DNA of 64,000 nucleotides from Nocardia sp. NBC_00416 (GTDB lineage Bacteria; Actinomycetota; Actinomycetes; Mycobacteriales; Mycobacteriaceae): positions 4,466,501 to 4,530,500 of the forward strand of contig NZ_CP107932.1 of the NCBI RefSeq assembly GCF_036032445.1. The letters run 5' to 3'. The notes under the pieces were generated by a model, which saw nothing but the letters and a program-made list of their open reading frames with translations, was not told the DNA's origin and ran no database searches. The translations under genes and the position numbers were made by a program. This document shows positions 1-6,872 of this stretch, piece after piece (the first letter of the stretch is position 1; every line of letters begins with the position of its first letter).

Positions 1-254
1 AACTGGCGGCGGTCACCGCGGGGCTGGCCAGTCTGGCCACCGGCGCTGCCCAACTGTTCGACGGCGGCAAGGTGATGCAGTCGATCGTGGAGATGCAGCG
101 CGGTTACCTACTGGTGATGAGTGTCGGCAACGGGTCTCATATCGCGGTGCTCGCCAACAAGCAGCACGATATCGGCCGAATCGGCTACGAGATGGCCCTA
201 TTGGTCGATCGGGTGGGCTCGGCCGTCAGCGCAACTGCCCGATCTACCGTCTGA
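1..254 (+). CDS. Roadblock/LC7 domain protein (conservon CvnB-like), 3' part
   Basis: The reading frame is open from the left edge to the TGA at 252-254, so only the C-terminal ~83 residues are present. They read as a roadblock/LC7 fold: an LFDGGKV stretch, a strand LLVMSVGNGSHIAVL, then a C-terminal helix ending MALLVDRVGSAV. In actinomycete conservons (cvnABCD) the order is sensor histidine kinase, roadblock protein, DUF742 protein, small GTPase. The next two genes are exactly DUF742 and GTPase, 5 nt and then -20 nt apart, so this is the CvnB member. Roadblock proteins of this type are thought to modulate the partner GTPase at the membrane. The kinase should lie just left of the window. Confidence 0.85.
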   Translation, partial: LAAVTAGLASLATGAAQLFDGGKVMQSIVEMQRGYLLVMSVGNGSHIAVLANKQHDIGRIGYEMALLVDRVGSAVSATARSTV

Positions 255-259
255 GCGTC

Positions 260-769
260 ATGTCCCAATTCGGCCAAGGTATGCCCAATTACAACACCGG
301 TGGGCCCGATTTCGGGCCCGGCGCGCACAACTACGGTCCCGGAGCACAGAACTTCGGCCCCGGTTCGTCGCAGCCCAACACCGGTGCCTATCGGTTCCAG
401 GCTCCCCCACAGCCGAACAACTCTCGCCGTGCCGGACGGGTCCGCCCGTACGCCCTCACGTCCGGCCGCACCCAGCCGGCGGTCGACCTGCCGATGGAGG
501 CGGTTATCGAAACCATCTCCTATCATGCACAATTCGATTGGCCGTCCGGCGACATCCGGGCCGAGATACTTCGGCTCGGGACCCACCAGTTGTCGGTTGC
601 CGAAATCGCCGCGCATCTCGATCGCTCGCTGGGTATGGTCCGCGTCGTCATCGGCGATCTCGTCGTGGACGGCAACCTGCGAGTGCATTCGACTTTGACC
701 GAGCAGGCGAGCTACGACGAGCGCCGGTCGCTGATGGAGAGGACATTGCGTGGACTCCGAGCCCTTTAG
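260..769 (+). CDS. DUF742 protein (conservon CvnC-like)
   Basis: A 169-residue protein starting at ATG 260, five bases after the roadblock stop. Residues 1-55 are a low-complexity Gly/Pro/Asn-rich tail. The DUF742 domain starts near RVRPYALTSGRT (about 60-71) and carries a winged-helix-like part with QLSVAEIAAHLDRSLGMVRV near 110-130. It is predicted cytoplasmic. DUF742 proteins are the third member of conservons and form membrane-associated complexes with the roadblock protein and the GTPase; their biochemical activity is unknown. The 3' end overlaps the GTPase start by 20 nt, which indicates translational coupling. Confidence 0.88.
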   Translation: MSQFGQGMPNYNTGGPDFGPGAHNYGPGAQNFGPGSSQPNTGAYRFQAPPQPNNSRRAGRVRPYALTSGRTQPAVDLPMEAVIETISYHAQFDWPSGDIRAEILRLGTHQLSVAEIAAHLDRSLGMVRVVIGDLVVDGNLRVHSTLTEQASYDERRSLMERTLRGLRAL

Positions 770-1379
770 CAAACAGGGTGGTGCCGCGGCGGAATCCGAA
801 ACCCGCGTCGCATCGACCAAAATCGTGGTCGCCGGCGGATTCGGCGCGGGCAAAACAACTTTCGTGGGTGCGGTCTCGGAGATCGTGCCGCTGCGTACCG
901 AAGCCATGGTCACCAGCTTCTCCGACGGCGTCGACAACCTGGAGGACACCCCCGATAAGCGGACCACCACGGTCGCCATGGATTTCGGGCGGATCATCCT
1001 GCCCGGCAACCTGACGCTGTACCTGTTCGGGACCCCCGGGCAGCGCCGTTTCTGGTTCATGTGGGACGACCTCATCCGCGGCGCGATCGGCGCAGTGGTG
1101 CTGGTCGACGCCCGTCGGCTGGAGGACAGTTTCGCGGCGGTCGACTTCTTCGAAGCCCGCAATCTTCCGTTCCTGATCGCGGTCAACCGGTTCCCGAACT
1201 CGCCGCGTTTCGCGATGGCCGAACTCCGCGAGGCGCTGTCGGTGCGCGAGGGTGTGCCGATCGTGGATATCGATGCCCGCGACGCGAAAGAGGTCCGGCA
1301 GTCGCTCGCCGCCGTCACCGAATACGCGATCAACCGTCTGAAGGCTCAGGAATACGAGGGAGTCGCCCGGCATGGCTGA
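750..1379 (+). CDS. Conservon small GTPase (CvnD-like ATP/GTP-binding protein)
   Basis: A 209-residue protein read from GTG 750, which lies inside the DUF742 gene. A P-loop GGFGAGKTT is at residues 29-37. The G3-like motif FGTPGQRRF follows, and the G4 position reads NRFP instead of the usual NKxD, a divergence common in this actinobacterial family. The size matches the CvnD class. It probably acts as the switch of the histidine kinase/roadblock/DUF742 complex. The stop overlaps the next gene by 8 nt, so all conservon members and the following membrane protein look like one coupled operon. Confidence 0.9.
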   Translation: MDSEPFSKQGGAAAESETRVASTKIVVAGGFGAGKTTFVGAVSEIVPLRTEAMVTSFSDGVDNLEDTPDKRTTTVAMDFGRIILPGNLTLYLFGTPGQRRFWFMWDDLIRGAIGAVVLVDARRLEDSFAAVDFFEARNLPFLIAVNRFPNSPRFAMAELREALSVREGVPIVDIDARDAKEVRQSLAAVTEYAINRLKAQEYEGVARHG

Positions 1380-2286
1380 GGTGCTGGCCGCCGAGACGGT
1401 CGCGACCGTCGATCTGTTCACGATGGGCTACTGGCTCACCCTGTTGACCTTCGGGGTATCGGCTGTCGGCATGTTCGTGGGACTGGCCTGTGCGGTGAAC
1501 GGCCGCCGTTCGGTGCGCTTCCGTCCGATCTGGGTGGCCGCGGCCGCTGTCGCGATCGGCGGTATCGGGGTATGGCTGGCCAGTACTGTCGCACTGCTGG
1601 GGATTTCCATCCCGGGCCGGATCCTGCGCTACGACATCTCGAAACTCACGCTCTCGCTGGTGTTCGCGGTGGCGGCGGTCTTTCTCGGGCTGTTGCTCGC
1701 GGGCCGCGAGTTCCAACTGAAGCGGATGGTGAACGCGGCCGCGGCGCTCGGAGTGGGCTTCGGAATCATGCTGTGGCTACAGCTGACCTCGGTCGATATC
1801 CAGGGCTCGGTGACGGTGGCCCCCTTGCTCTTCGTGATCGCGATCGTGGTCGCGGTGACCGCCTCGTCGCTGTGTGTATTCCTGTTCCAGCGCTTCCGCT
1901 TCCCGGCGGCCAGGGTCGGCTCGATCGCCATGTTCGGGGCCGGAGTGGCGGTGTTCTATTTCATCGGCATCTCCAGTCTCGAGTTCCGGGTCGATCCCGA
2001 CGCGGAGCCGGCGCAGGGAATGGAACTGTTCGGCTACGCCTTCCCGATGTTCGTCATCGGCCTGTTGGCACTCGCCGTCCCGATCACCGCCGTTTTGGTG
2101 GCGCCGGACCGCCGCGACGACCCGGTCCCGTCGAACAAGACCGCCGGAAGCCGGGCCTCCGGCTTCTCCAGCGGTGACCGGGTGGGCAGTGACAGTGAGA
2201 TTTCCGCTCCGGACGAGCGGCTCCGCCCCACGGCGGCGGCCGCTCTCGCGCAGCGTGCGCAGCCGCTGCCCGAACCGGCGCGCTGA
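1372..2286 (+). CDS. Polytopic membrane protein, degenerate MHYT-like
   Basis: A 304-residue protein from ATG 1372, overlapping the GTPase gene by 8 nt. It has about seven hydrophobic helices up to residue ~245, then a polar, probably cytoplasmic tail rich in Ser/Arg/Ala. The N-terminus FTMGYWLTLLTFGVSAVGMF and two later stretches, GFGIMLWLQ and GVAVFYFIG, sit where MHYT sensor proteins carry their repeated Met-His-Tyr-Thr signature. The histidines are missing in all three here. MHYT modules are proposed to bind copper or small ligands; without the ligands this one may be structural. Position at the end of a conservon suggests it anchors or tunes that complex. The MHYT assignment is by pattern only. 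Confidence 0.7.
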   Translation: MAEVLAAETVATVDLFTMGYWLTLLTFGVSAVGMFVGLACAVNGRRSVRFRPIWVAAAAVAIGGIGVWLASTVALLGISIPGRILRYDISKLTLSLVFAVAAVFLGLLLAGREFQLKRMVNAAAALGVGFGIMLWLQLTSVDIQGSVTVAPLLFVIAIVVAVTASSLCVFLFQRFRFPAARVGSIAMFGAGVAVFYFIGISSLEFRVDPDAEPAQGMELFGYAFPMFVIGLLALAVPITAVLVAPDRRDDPVPSNKTAGSRASGFSSGDRVGSDSEISAPDERLRPTAAAALAQRAQPLPEPAR

Positions 2287-2666
2287 TGCCAGTGGAGACC
2301 GATTTCGTGCGCTCGGAACAGGAAGCACTGCTGCGGGAACTGTGGGCGCAGGTGCGCGGGTTGCGTACCGAGGTGGCCGAACTGCGGGTCGAGATCAGCG
2401 AGATGGAAGCGACCGTGGCCGATCTCGCCGTCCGGGTCGACCAGCCCGAGCGAGTCGAGCTGCCCTGGCCGGTATCGCTGTTGCTGCTGCCGGCCGCGCT
2501 GGCGCTGGCCATGCTGCGGCAAGTGGGCGAGCTGGCACAGGCGCTGTCGGCGGAATGCGAGCCGCAGCGAGTGGAATCGCCCGCAGAGATCGGGGAGAAA
2601 GCCCCCGAAAGTGGCGATGAGCGGGTCTCCCATCTCTGGGAGACCCGCCCTCACGCACGAGGATAA
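2286..2666 (+). CDS. Small coiled-coil protein with one hydrophobic segment
   Basis: A 126-residue protein whose ATG at 2286 shares one base with the preceding TGA (TGATG), a sign of translational re-initiation. Residues ~6-55 form a strong heptad pattern (LLRELWAQVRGLRTEVAEL and on). A hydrophobic stretch LPWPVSLLLLPAALALAML follows, then an acidic tail. I do not recognise a family. A coiled coil plus one membrane-leaning helix in a conservon operon fits a scaffold or adaptor role, but that is inference. A GC-rich hairpin overlaps the last codons. Confidence 0.65.
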   Translation: MPVETDFVRSEQEALLRELWAQVRGLRTEVAELRVEISEMEATVADLAVRVDQPERVELPWPVSLLLLPAALALAMLRQVGELAQALSAECEPQRVESPAEIGEKAPESGDERVSHLWETRPHARG

Positions 2667-2683
2667 CCGGAATAGACCGGTTA
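2621..2683 (+). terminator. Two hairpins at the end of the conservon operon
   Basis: An 11-bp perfect stem (2621-2631 with 2638-2648, 6-nt loop) lies within the last codons of the upstream gene. A second 7-bp stem (2664-2670 with 2677-2683) starts at the stop codon. Neither is followed by a T-run, as is usual for actinobacterial terminators. Confidence 0.5.
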
Positions 2684-2902
2684 ATCAGCACTCCGGCAAG
2701 ATTTTCCGCCGATCACCGTGTCGAGGTCCGGAACCGTGACACCGGAACGGCGATCGGTCCGCAATCGATCAGAATGCGGTAGATCCAGGTCAAGGCCATG
2801 AACTCGCTTGCGGATCGGTTGCCGTGCCCGCGAGGGCAGCCCTGATCTCCGACCGGACAGACCTGCTACGCCGGCCGTTCCGCATCTAGGGGACCTGACA
2901 CT

Positions 2903-3076
2903 TCACCGGAGTTTCCGGTCCAACAGACCCCGCCGCGCAGCCTCGAGCAGCCGGCGCGGTACCCGGTGCACGACACCGTCCACGGTGACCGGGACCAGAT
3001 CCGGTGGCGTCGCCTTCCAATTCGACCGGCGGCTACGGGTATTGGACCGCGACAGTCTCCGCTTCGGCACTGCCAT
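2903..3076 (-). CDS. rpmF: Ribosomal protein bL32, zinc-free (C-minus) paralogue
   Basis: A 57-residue protein. The N-terminus MAVPKRRLSRSNTRSRRSNWKA is the L32 signature apart from minor changes. The zinc-binding CxxC...CxxC tail of ordinary L32 is replaced by a cysteine-free segment VTVDGVVHRVPRRLLEAA. Start chosen at ATG 3076, one base after the rpmE2 stop, because the L32 motif begins exactly there; the frame stays open further upstream inside rpmE2 but that part is shadow. It is the last gene of the cobW-rpmE2-rpmF transcript. C-minus paralogues replace the zinc-containing protein when zinc is scarce. Confidence 0.88.
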   Translation of the reverse strand: MAVPKRRLSRSNTRSRRSNWKATPPDLVPVTVDGVVHRVPRRLLEAARRGLLDRKLR

Positions 3077-3077
3077 C

Positions 3078-3350
3078 TCAATGGTCCTTCCGGGGCCGCA
3101 CGCCGCGTGTGCCGTACTTGCGCTGGAACTTCTCGACTCGGCCCTGGGTATCGAGCAGGCGGTGCGCACCGGTCCAGAACGGATGGGAATCCGCGGTCAC
3201 GTCCACCACGAGCAGTGGATAGGTGTTGCCGTCGGTCCAGGTCACCGTCCGCGCGGCGGTGGCGGTCGACCGGGTCAGGAACCGGGTACCGGTACTCGCG
3301 TCCTCGAAGACGACCGGGTGGTAGTCGGGGTGGATATCGGCTTTCACCAC
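3078..3350 (-). CDS. rpmE2: Ribosomal protein bL31 type B (zinc-free)
   Basis: A 90-residue L31 of type B. It starts MVKADIHPDYHPVVFED and has the TGAHRLLDTQGRVEKFQRKYG-like C-terminal block, and lacks the cysteines of type A L31. The ATG at 3350 lies inside the end of the cobW-like gene (7-nt overlap), and rpmF begins one base after its stop, so the three are translated from one message. Type B L31 is classically derepressed by loss of Zur binding under zinc limitation, consistent with the boxes at the head of this transcript. Confidence 0.92.
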   Translation of the reverse strand: MVKADIHPDYHPVVFEDASTGTRFLTRSTATAARTVTWTDGNTYPLLVVDVTADSHPFWTGAHRLLDTQGRVEKFQRKYGTRGVRPRKDH

Positions 3351-4699
3351 TTCTCCTTCCGGGCGCGCTCGCCCGTATCGCCGCCGCGTCCGTCGCCGCC
3401 GGCGGCGGCCGGACTCGGTTCGTCCGGATCACAGGGGTCGGTATGCCATTCGCCGAACGGATCGGGCCAGCGGGCCACCTGATGCGGCGCCCGGTCGACC
3501 ATCACCAGCTCGGCATCGTCGACCAGTGCCCGGTGCAGCACCTGCCGGACCTCGTCCGGGTCCGCCTCGTGCACCAGGACGATCAGCGAAGTGTCGCGGT
3601 CGCCGAAGCGGTCGTCCCAGCGCAGCCGGGCCATCGCCAGCCGCTCCGGATCGACCTCGGCGCGTTCCCGCGCCGTCATCGCCGCAAGCCAGCGACCCGC
3701 ACCACCGATTCGCAGCCCGCCGCCCGCCGATTCCAGCCATACGACCTCATCAGGCTGGGTTGCCAGCCATACCCGCCCGCGCGCGGTGACCACGCCCTCG
3801 AACAGCACGTCCAGCGCATCGTGCAGCCGGTCGGGGTGGAACGGCCGGCTCGCCGCGAACTCCACTATCTCCACACCGATTTCCGGCCCCAGCGGCGGCT
3901 GCCCGCGCAGCAGTGGCGCGTGCGCGTCGAACACGCTGCCGCGGCGTGACCCCGGGGGAATGCGGATCAACAGGTTCTCCACCGCGTCGGGCGTCACCGC
4001 TGCATCGGGCCCCGCCCACAGTGCCGGGGCGACCGGCGCCAGCCGCGACAGCACCGCCCCGGTGCGGGCCCGCTCCAGCGGGCCTACGGCATCACCGCCG
4101 GTGACCACCAGCGCGTCTGCGAAATCGACCTGTCCGACCGCCAATTGGGCGACGGTGCGGTCGTCGTCGGCCCAGGCCCAGCCGAGTTCCTCCAGCGCTT
4201 CGTCGCCGGTCGCCGCGGCGAGCCAGGTGCGCGCGTCGATACCGGTGAGCACGGCCGCCACTCGGACATCACGCGCCGCGGGAGCGTCCACCCGGCCGAC
4301 GATTCCGGCGACCACGACCTCACCGATACCTCGGCAGACGGATTGCGCTTCGAAGGCCGGATCCAAGGCGAGGACGATCCGCTGTACCGAATCGCGCGCG
4401 GCGAGGGTGCACAGCAGCGGCAGCAGATCCGCCTTCAGTGTGCACGAGACGCAGCCGTGCGCGAGTTCGTGTACGGACACCGATCTCGTCGCGCCGGTCG
4501 AGACCGTGCGGCGGACGATTCCCTCTTTCAGTTCGGTGAGATCGTGGCGCACCACCACCGTGCCCGCGGTCGCGCCGAGGGCGTCCGCGATGAGATCCAC
4601 GGATCCGGCCGGGTCGCCGTGCAGGCCCGCGACCACCACGACAGGTGTGCGGCGGTCTCCTCGACCTGGGTTTTCTGGGAGCTGTGCGGAGTGGGACAC
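3344..4699 (-). CDS. CobW-family putative zinc chaperone with degenerate P-loop (Rv0106-like)
   Basis: About 451 residues, resembling my memory of M. tuberculosis Rv0106. The usual CobW Walker A is lost: the N-terminal strand VVVVAGL is followed by HGDPAGS with no GKT. The metal motif HGCVSCTLKADL is kept, in C-x2-C form. The C-terminal CobW_C block includes SARPFHP-like and WLESAGGGLRIGGAG. It probably handles zinc under starvation; GTPase activity is doubtful. Start choice: TTG 4726 also opens the frame, but it sits inside the Zur-like palindrome. GTG 4699 is preceded by GAAAGG at a usable spacing, so I prefer it. It leads the cobW-rpmE2-rpmF operon. Confidence 0.85.
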   Translation of the reverse strand: MSHSAQLPENPGRGDRRTPVVVVAGLHGDPAGSVDLIADALGATAGTVVVRHDLTELKEGIVRRTVSTGATRSVSVHELAHGCVSCTLKADLLPLLCTLAARDSVQRIVLALDPAFEAQSVCRGIGEVVVAGIVGRVDAPAARDVRVAAVLTGIDARTWLAAATGDEALEELGWAWADDDRTVAQLAVGQVDFADALVVTGGDAVGPLERARTGAVLSRLAPVAPALWAGPDAAVTPDAVENLLIRIPPGSRRGSVFDAHAPLLRGQPPLGPEIGVEIVEFAASRPFHPDRLHDALDVLFEGVVTARGRVWLATQPDEVVWLESAGGGLRIGGAGRWLAAMTARERAEVDPERLAMARLRWDDRFGDRDTSLIVLVHEADPDEVRQVLHRALVDDAELVMVDRAPHQVARWPDPFGEWHTDPCDPDEPSPAAAGGDGRGGDTGERARKEKW

Positions 4700-4712
4700 C
4701 AACACCCTTTCG

Positions 4713-4730
4713 GTAATGATTTTCAATTAC
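4713..4730. promoter_or_regulatory. Zur-like box 1
   Basis: GTAAT and ATTAC arms flank an 8-nt core. On the minus strand it reads TGAAAATCATTA, close to the actinobacterial Zur half-site. It lies at the start of the cobW-like gene, overlapping the possible TTG start at 4726, so it would block that transcript when zinc is plentiful. Confidence 0.6.
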
Positions 4731-4767
4731 GACCCGGCACACGCTACAGTGTCGAACCGTTGTTGTC

Positions 4768-4780
4768 GAAAACGATTTTC
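4768..4780. promoter_or_regulatory. Zur-like box 2, with -10 box for rpmB operon
   Basis: GAAAA-CGA-TTTTC is a perfect 5-bp-arm palindrome matching Zur operators. A -10-like TACAGT lies at 4745-4750, so transcription would start near 4757 and the box would sit just downstream of the start, a typical repression position. The next gene, rpmB, starts at 4820. Confidence 0.65.
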
Positions 4781-4819
4781 ATCATCGTTTGCTGGCATCC
4801 GCTAATCGGAAGGAGCCCT

Positions 4820-5056
4820 ATGTCGGCGCACTGTCAGGTCACCGGACGCAAACCCGGATTCGGCAAGGCCGTCTCGCACTCGCACCGGCGCACCAACCGG
4901 CGCTGGGACCCGAATATCCAGCGCAAGACCTATTTCCTGCCCGGCGAAGGTCGCCGGATAACCCTGAACATCTCGGCCAAGGGGATCAAGACCATCGACC
5001 GCGACGGGATCGAGGCCGTGGTGGCCCGGCTCCGCGCCCGCGGCGAACGAATCTGA
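4820..5056 (+). CDS. rpmB: Ribosomal protein bL28, zinc-free paralogue
   Basis: A 78-residue L28 starting at ATG 4820 behind a GGAAGGAG ribosome-binding site. It begins MSAHCQVTGRKPGFGKAVSH. The second cysteine of the zinc knuckle (CxxC in C-plus L28) is a threonine here, and the C-terminal cysteines are absent. The body NRRWDPNIQ...LPGEGRRITLNISAKGIKTID is standard L28. It is the first gene of the four-gene plus-strand operon opposite cobW; a Zur-like box lies 40 nt upstream. It replaces the zinc-binding L28 in the 50S subunit under zinc limitation. Confidence 0.93.
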   Translation: MSAHCQVTGRKPGFGKAVSHSHRRTNRRWDPNIQRKTYFLPGEGRRITLNISAKGIKTIDRDGIEAVVARLRARGERI

Positions 5057-5069
5057 GCGGAGCAACGCG

Positions 5070-5240
5070 ATGGCATCGAAATCGACCGATATCCGGCCGG
5101 TGATCAAACTCCGCTCGACGGCGGGCACCGGATACACCTACGTCACCCGCAAGAACCGGCGCAACGATCCCGACCGGATGGTCCTGCGCAAATACGACCC
5201 GATGGTCCGTCGGCACGTCGACTTCCGCGAGGAGCGCTGA
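5070..5240 (+). CDS. rpmG: Ribosomal protein bL33, zinc-free paralogue
   Basis: A 56-residue L33 that starts MASKSTDIRPVIKLRSTAGTG and ends DPMVRRHVDFREER. The two CxxC pairs that hold zinc in C-plus L33 are absent (TYVTRKNRRNDPDRM occupies the first position). ATG 5070 follows rpmB by 13 nt with GAGCGGAG as ribosome-binding site. The final A of its TGA is the first base of the rpsN ATG, so translation is coupled. Confidence 0.93.
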   Translation: MASKSTDIRPVIKLRSTAGTGYTYVTRKNRRNDPDRMVLRKYDPMVRRHVDFREER

Positions 5241-5545
5241 TGGCCAAGAAATCGAAGATCGCCCGCGACGAACAGCGGCGCGCGACCGTCGCCCGCTACG
5301 CCGAACGGCGGGCCGAACTCGAGGAACTGATCCGCAAACCGGGCACTCCGGAGGACGAGCGCCTGGCGGCGCAGGCCGCCCTGCACCGCCTGCCCCGGGA
5401 CGCCAGTCCGGTACGATTGCGCAATAGGGACACCGCCGACGGGCGACCGCGCGGTTATCTCCGGAAGTTCGGCCTATCGCGTGTGCGTGTGCGCGAGATG
5501 GCACATCGGGGAGAGTTGCCCGGTGTGCGCAAATCGAGCTGGTAA
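5240..5545 (+). CDS. rpsN: Ribosomal protein uS14, zinc-free long form
   Basis: A 101-residue S14. The long form (versus ~61 residues for the zinc form) and the lack of CxxC motifs mark it as the C-minus type. The C-terminal block DGRPRGYLRKFGLSRVRVRE is diagnostic for S14. The start codon overlaps the rpmG stop by one base. It is incorporated into the 30S subunit in place of the zinc-binding S14 during zinc starvation. Confidence 0.94.
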   Translation: MAKKSKIARDEQRRATVARYAERRAELEELIRKPGTPEDERLAAQAALHRLPRDASPVRLRNRDTADGRPRGYLRKFGLSRVRVREMAHRGELPGVRKSSW

Positions 5546-5578
5546 CCCCACTGATATCGGGAGTTAGGAACCGGTCAC

Positions 5579-5833
5579 ATGGCAGTCAAACGAGGCCCGT
5601 CGAAGAAGGCCCGCGCCGAGCAGGCCCGCCGACCGAAGAAGAACCCGCTGATCGCCGCGGGGATCGAAAAGGTCGACTACAAGGACGTGAACCTGCTGCG
5701 CACGTTCATCTCCGACCGTGGCAAGATCCGCAGCCGGCGGGTCACCGGGCTCACCCCGCAGCAGCAGCGTCAGGTCGCCGTCGCGGTGAAGAACGCCCGC
5801 GAGATGGCACTGCTGCCCTTCACCAGCCGCTGA
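5579..5833 (+). CDS. rpsR: Ribosomal protein bS18, zinc-free paralogue
   Basis: An 84-residue S18 with the family core VDYKDVNLLRTFISDRGKI followed by RSRRVTGLTPQQQRQV. The N-terminal cysteines of zinc-binding S18 are replaced by KKNPLIAAGIEK. ATG 5579 is preceded by GGGAGTTAGGA. It is the last gene of the rpmB-rpmG-rpsN-rpsR operon; a strong hairpin follows 12 nt after the stop. The order matches the Rv2058c-Rv2055c set I recall from M. tuberculosis. Confidence 0.94.
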   Translation: MAVKRGPSKKARAEQARRPKKNPLIAAGIEKVDYKDVNLLRTFISDRGKIRSRRVTGLTPQQQRQVAVAVKNAREMALLPFTSR

Positions 5834-5845
5834 CCCCCGAGACCG

Positions 5846-5880
5846 AACGCCCGGCTCCGCCCCGAGGTGAGCCGGGCGTT
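5846..5880 (+). terminator. Terminator after rpsR
   Basis: A perfect 12-bp GC-rich stem (5846-5857 with 5869-5880) with an 11-nt loop ends in GTTTCG. It lies 12 nt after the rpsR stop. Confidence 0.8.
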
Positions 5881-5918
5881 TCGCTGTCCGCGGCGGCCTG
5901 AGCAACCCGCACCCCCAC

Positions 5919-5924
5919 TACAGT
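5919..5924 (+). promoter_or_regulatory. -10 box of a leaderless promoter
   Basis: TACAGT ends 7 nt before ATG 5932, and there is no ribosome-binding site between them, the pattern of a leaderless actinobacterial transcript. Confidence 0.55.
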
Positions 5925-5931
5925 GGTGGCC

Positions 5932-6402
5932 ATGGTCACCTCGCGGGGAACTCTGGCACTGCTGGCCGTCTGCGCCGCCTTCACCCTCGCCGCCTGCGGC
6001 AATGACGCGGACAGCGCCACCCCGGAGCCGGGCACGACCCCGGCCACCAGTGCCGCCCCCGGCGCGAACTCACCCGCGACCCCGACCGAGGTCCCCGGGG
6101 CAGACCCCGGGCAGATCTTCACCGCCGACCCCAACCTGGTCGGCGCCCATCCCATCCCGTTCACCTCCTGGACCCGGGTGGGCGCGGACCGCATCTCCGT
6201 GCATTTCGAATCCGGGGTACCCGAGTGCTACGGCGTGGCCGCCGCGGTCACCGAAACCCCCGACACGGTCACCGTGGAACTCCGGCAGGGCACCCGCGCC
6301 GACGCCACCGGCAAGATGTGCGTGACGATGGCGGTTTTCGGCTCCCTGGAGATCCAGCTGGACGCCCCGCTGGGCAATCGCCTCGTCCTCAGCGCCGTCT
6401 GA
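5932..6402 (+). CDS. Putative lipoprotein
   Basis: A 156-residue protein from ATG 5932; an in-frame GTG at 5923 is less likely because it falls in the -10 box. The signal peptide ends in a lipobox (TLAAC-G, cysteine at residue ~22), so the protein should be lipidated and held at the outer face of the membrane. A Pro/Thr/Ala-rich linker of ~40 residues follows, then a compact domain with two cysteines (VPECYGV and GKMCVTM), probably disulfide-bonded. I recognise no enzymatic motif. The domain layout resembles small secreted proteins common in Nocardia and mycobacteria. Confidence 0.8.
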   Translation: MVTSRGTLALLAVCAAFTLAACGNDADSATPEPGTTPATSAAPGANSPATPTEVPGADPGQIFTADPNLVGAHPIPFTSWTRVGADRISVHFESGVPECYGVAAAVTETPDTVTVELRQGTRADATGKMCVTMAVFGSLEIQLDAPLGNRLVLSAV

Positions 6403-6554
6403 ACGGCCGCACGGACCACGGGCGTCCTGCCTGCGGCACAACATATTCCGTGCCCCCGAGCCCATGGGCAATGGAACCCGCGGCTGCCCGGCCGCCGGAT
6501 CCCGCAATAGCGTGCTTCCCGTACGGGCAGCCGACGAATAAGGGATCTGCGGAT

Positions 6555-6785
6555 ATGCGACGTGTACTCGTCACCGGTTCGACGACGATAGCGATAGTTC
6601 TCGGCTCGGTGACGGGCACCGCCGCGGCCGGGACCGGGGTACCCCTCGGAACCGCACCTGTGCAGTCACCAGGTGTCGGCACCGGATCGGCCGACGCGCT
6701 GGCGATGTTGTTCTACACATTGTCCGGCATCCCCGATCCCTGCGCGCCGATCGTTCCGGTGTGCATACCGCCCCGGGTCGACTGA
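6555..6785 (+). CDS. Small secreted protein
   Basis: A 76-residue product starting at ATG 6555 behind AAGGGA. Residues 1-25 form a Sec signal peptide (MRR, hydrophobic core IAIVLGSVTG, cleavage near TAAAG). The mature ~50 residues are Gly/Pro-rich and contain two cysteines (IPDPCAPIVPVCIPP) that could form a loop. The ATG is chosen because it gives the signal peptide; the longer open frame upstream has no coding character. The function is unknown. A shared hairpin terminator separates it from the convergent purH. Confidence 0.6.
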   Translation: MRRVLVTGSTTIAIVLGSVTGTAAAGTGVPLGTAPVQSPGVGTGSADALAMLFYTLSGIPDPCAPIVPVCIPPRVD

Positions 6786-6806
6786 CGCGCCGGCCTTCAC
6801 GGATGC

Positions 6807-6846
6807 GCCCGCGGTTCTCGGTCCACTCGGGCCGAGAACCACGGGC
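6807..6846. terminator. Bidirectional terminator between the secreted protein and purH
   Basis: A 15-bp stem with one mismatch (6807-6821 with 6832-6846) lies between the stops of two convergent genes, 21 nt after one and 26 nt from the other. Confidence 0.8.
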
Positions 6847-6872
6847 GTCGCTATTTCCGGTTCGGCTCACGG

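Noticed and set aside
2808..3949. Plus-strand open frames over the rpmF/rpmE2/cobW genes
   Set aside because: They lie antisense to clearly recognised ribosomal proteins and show no protein-like composition.
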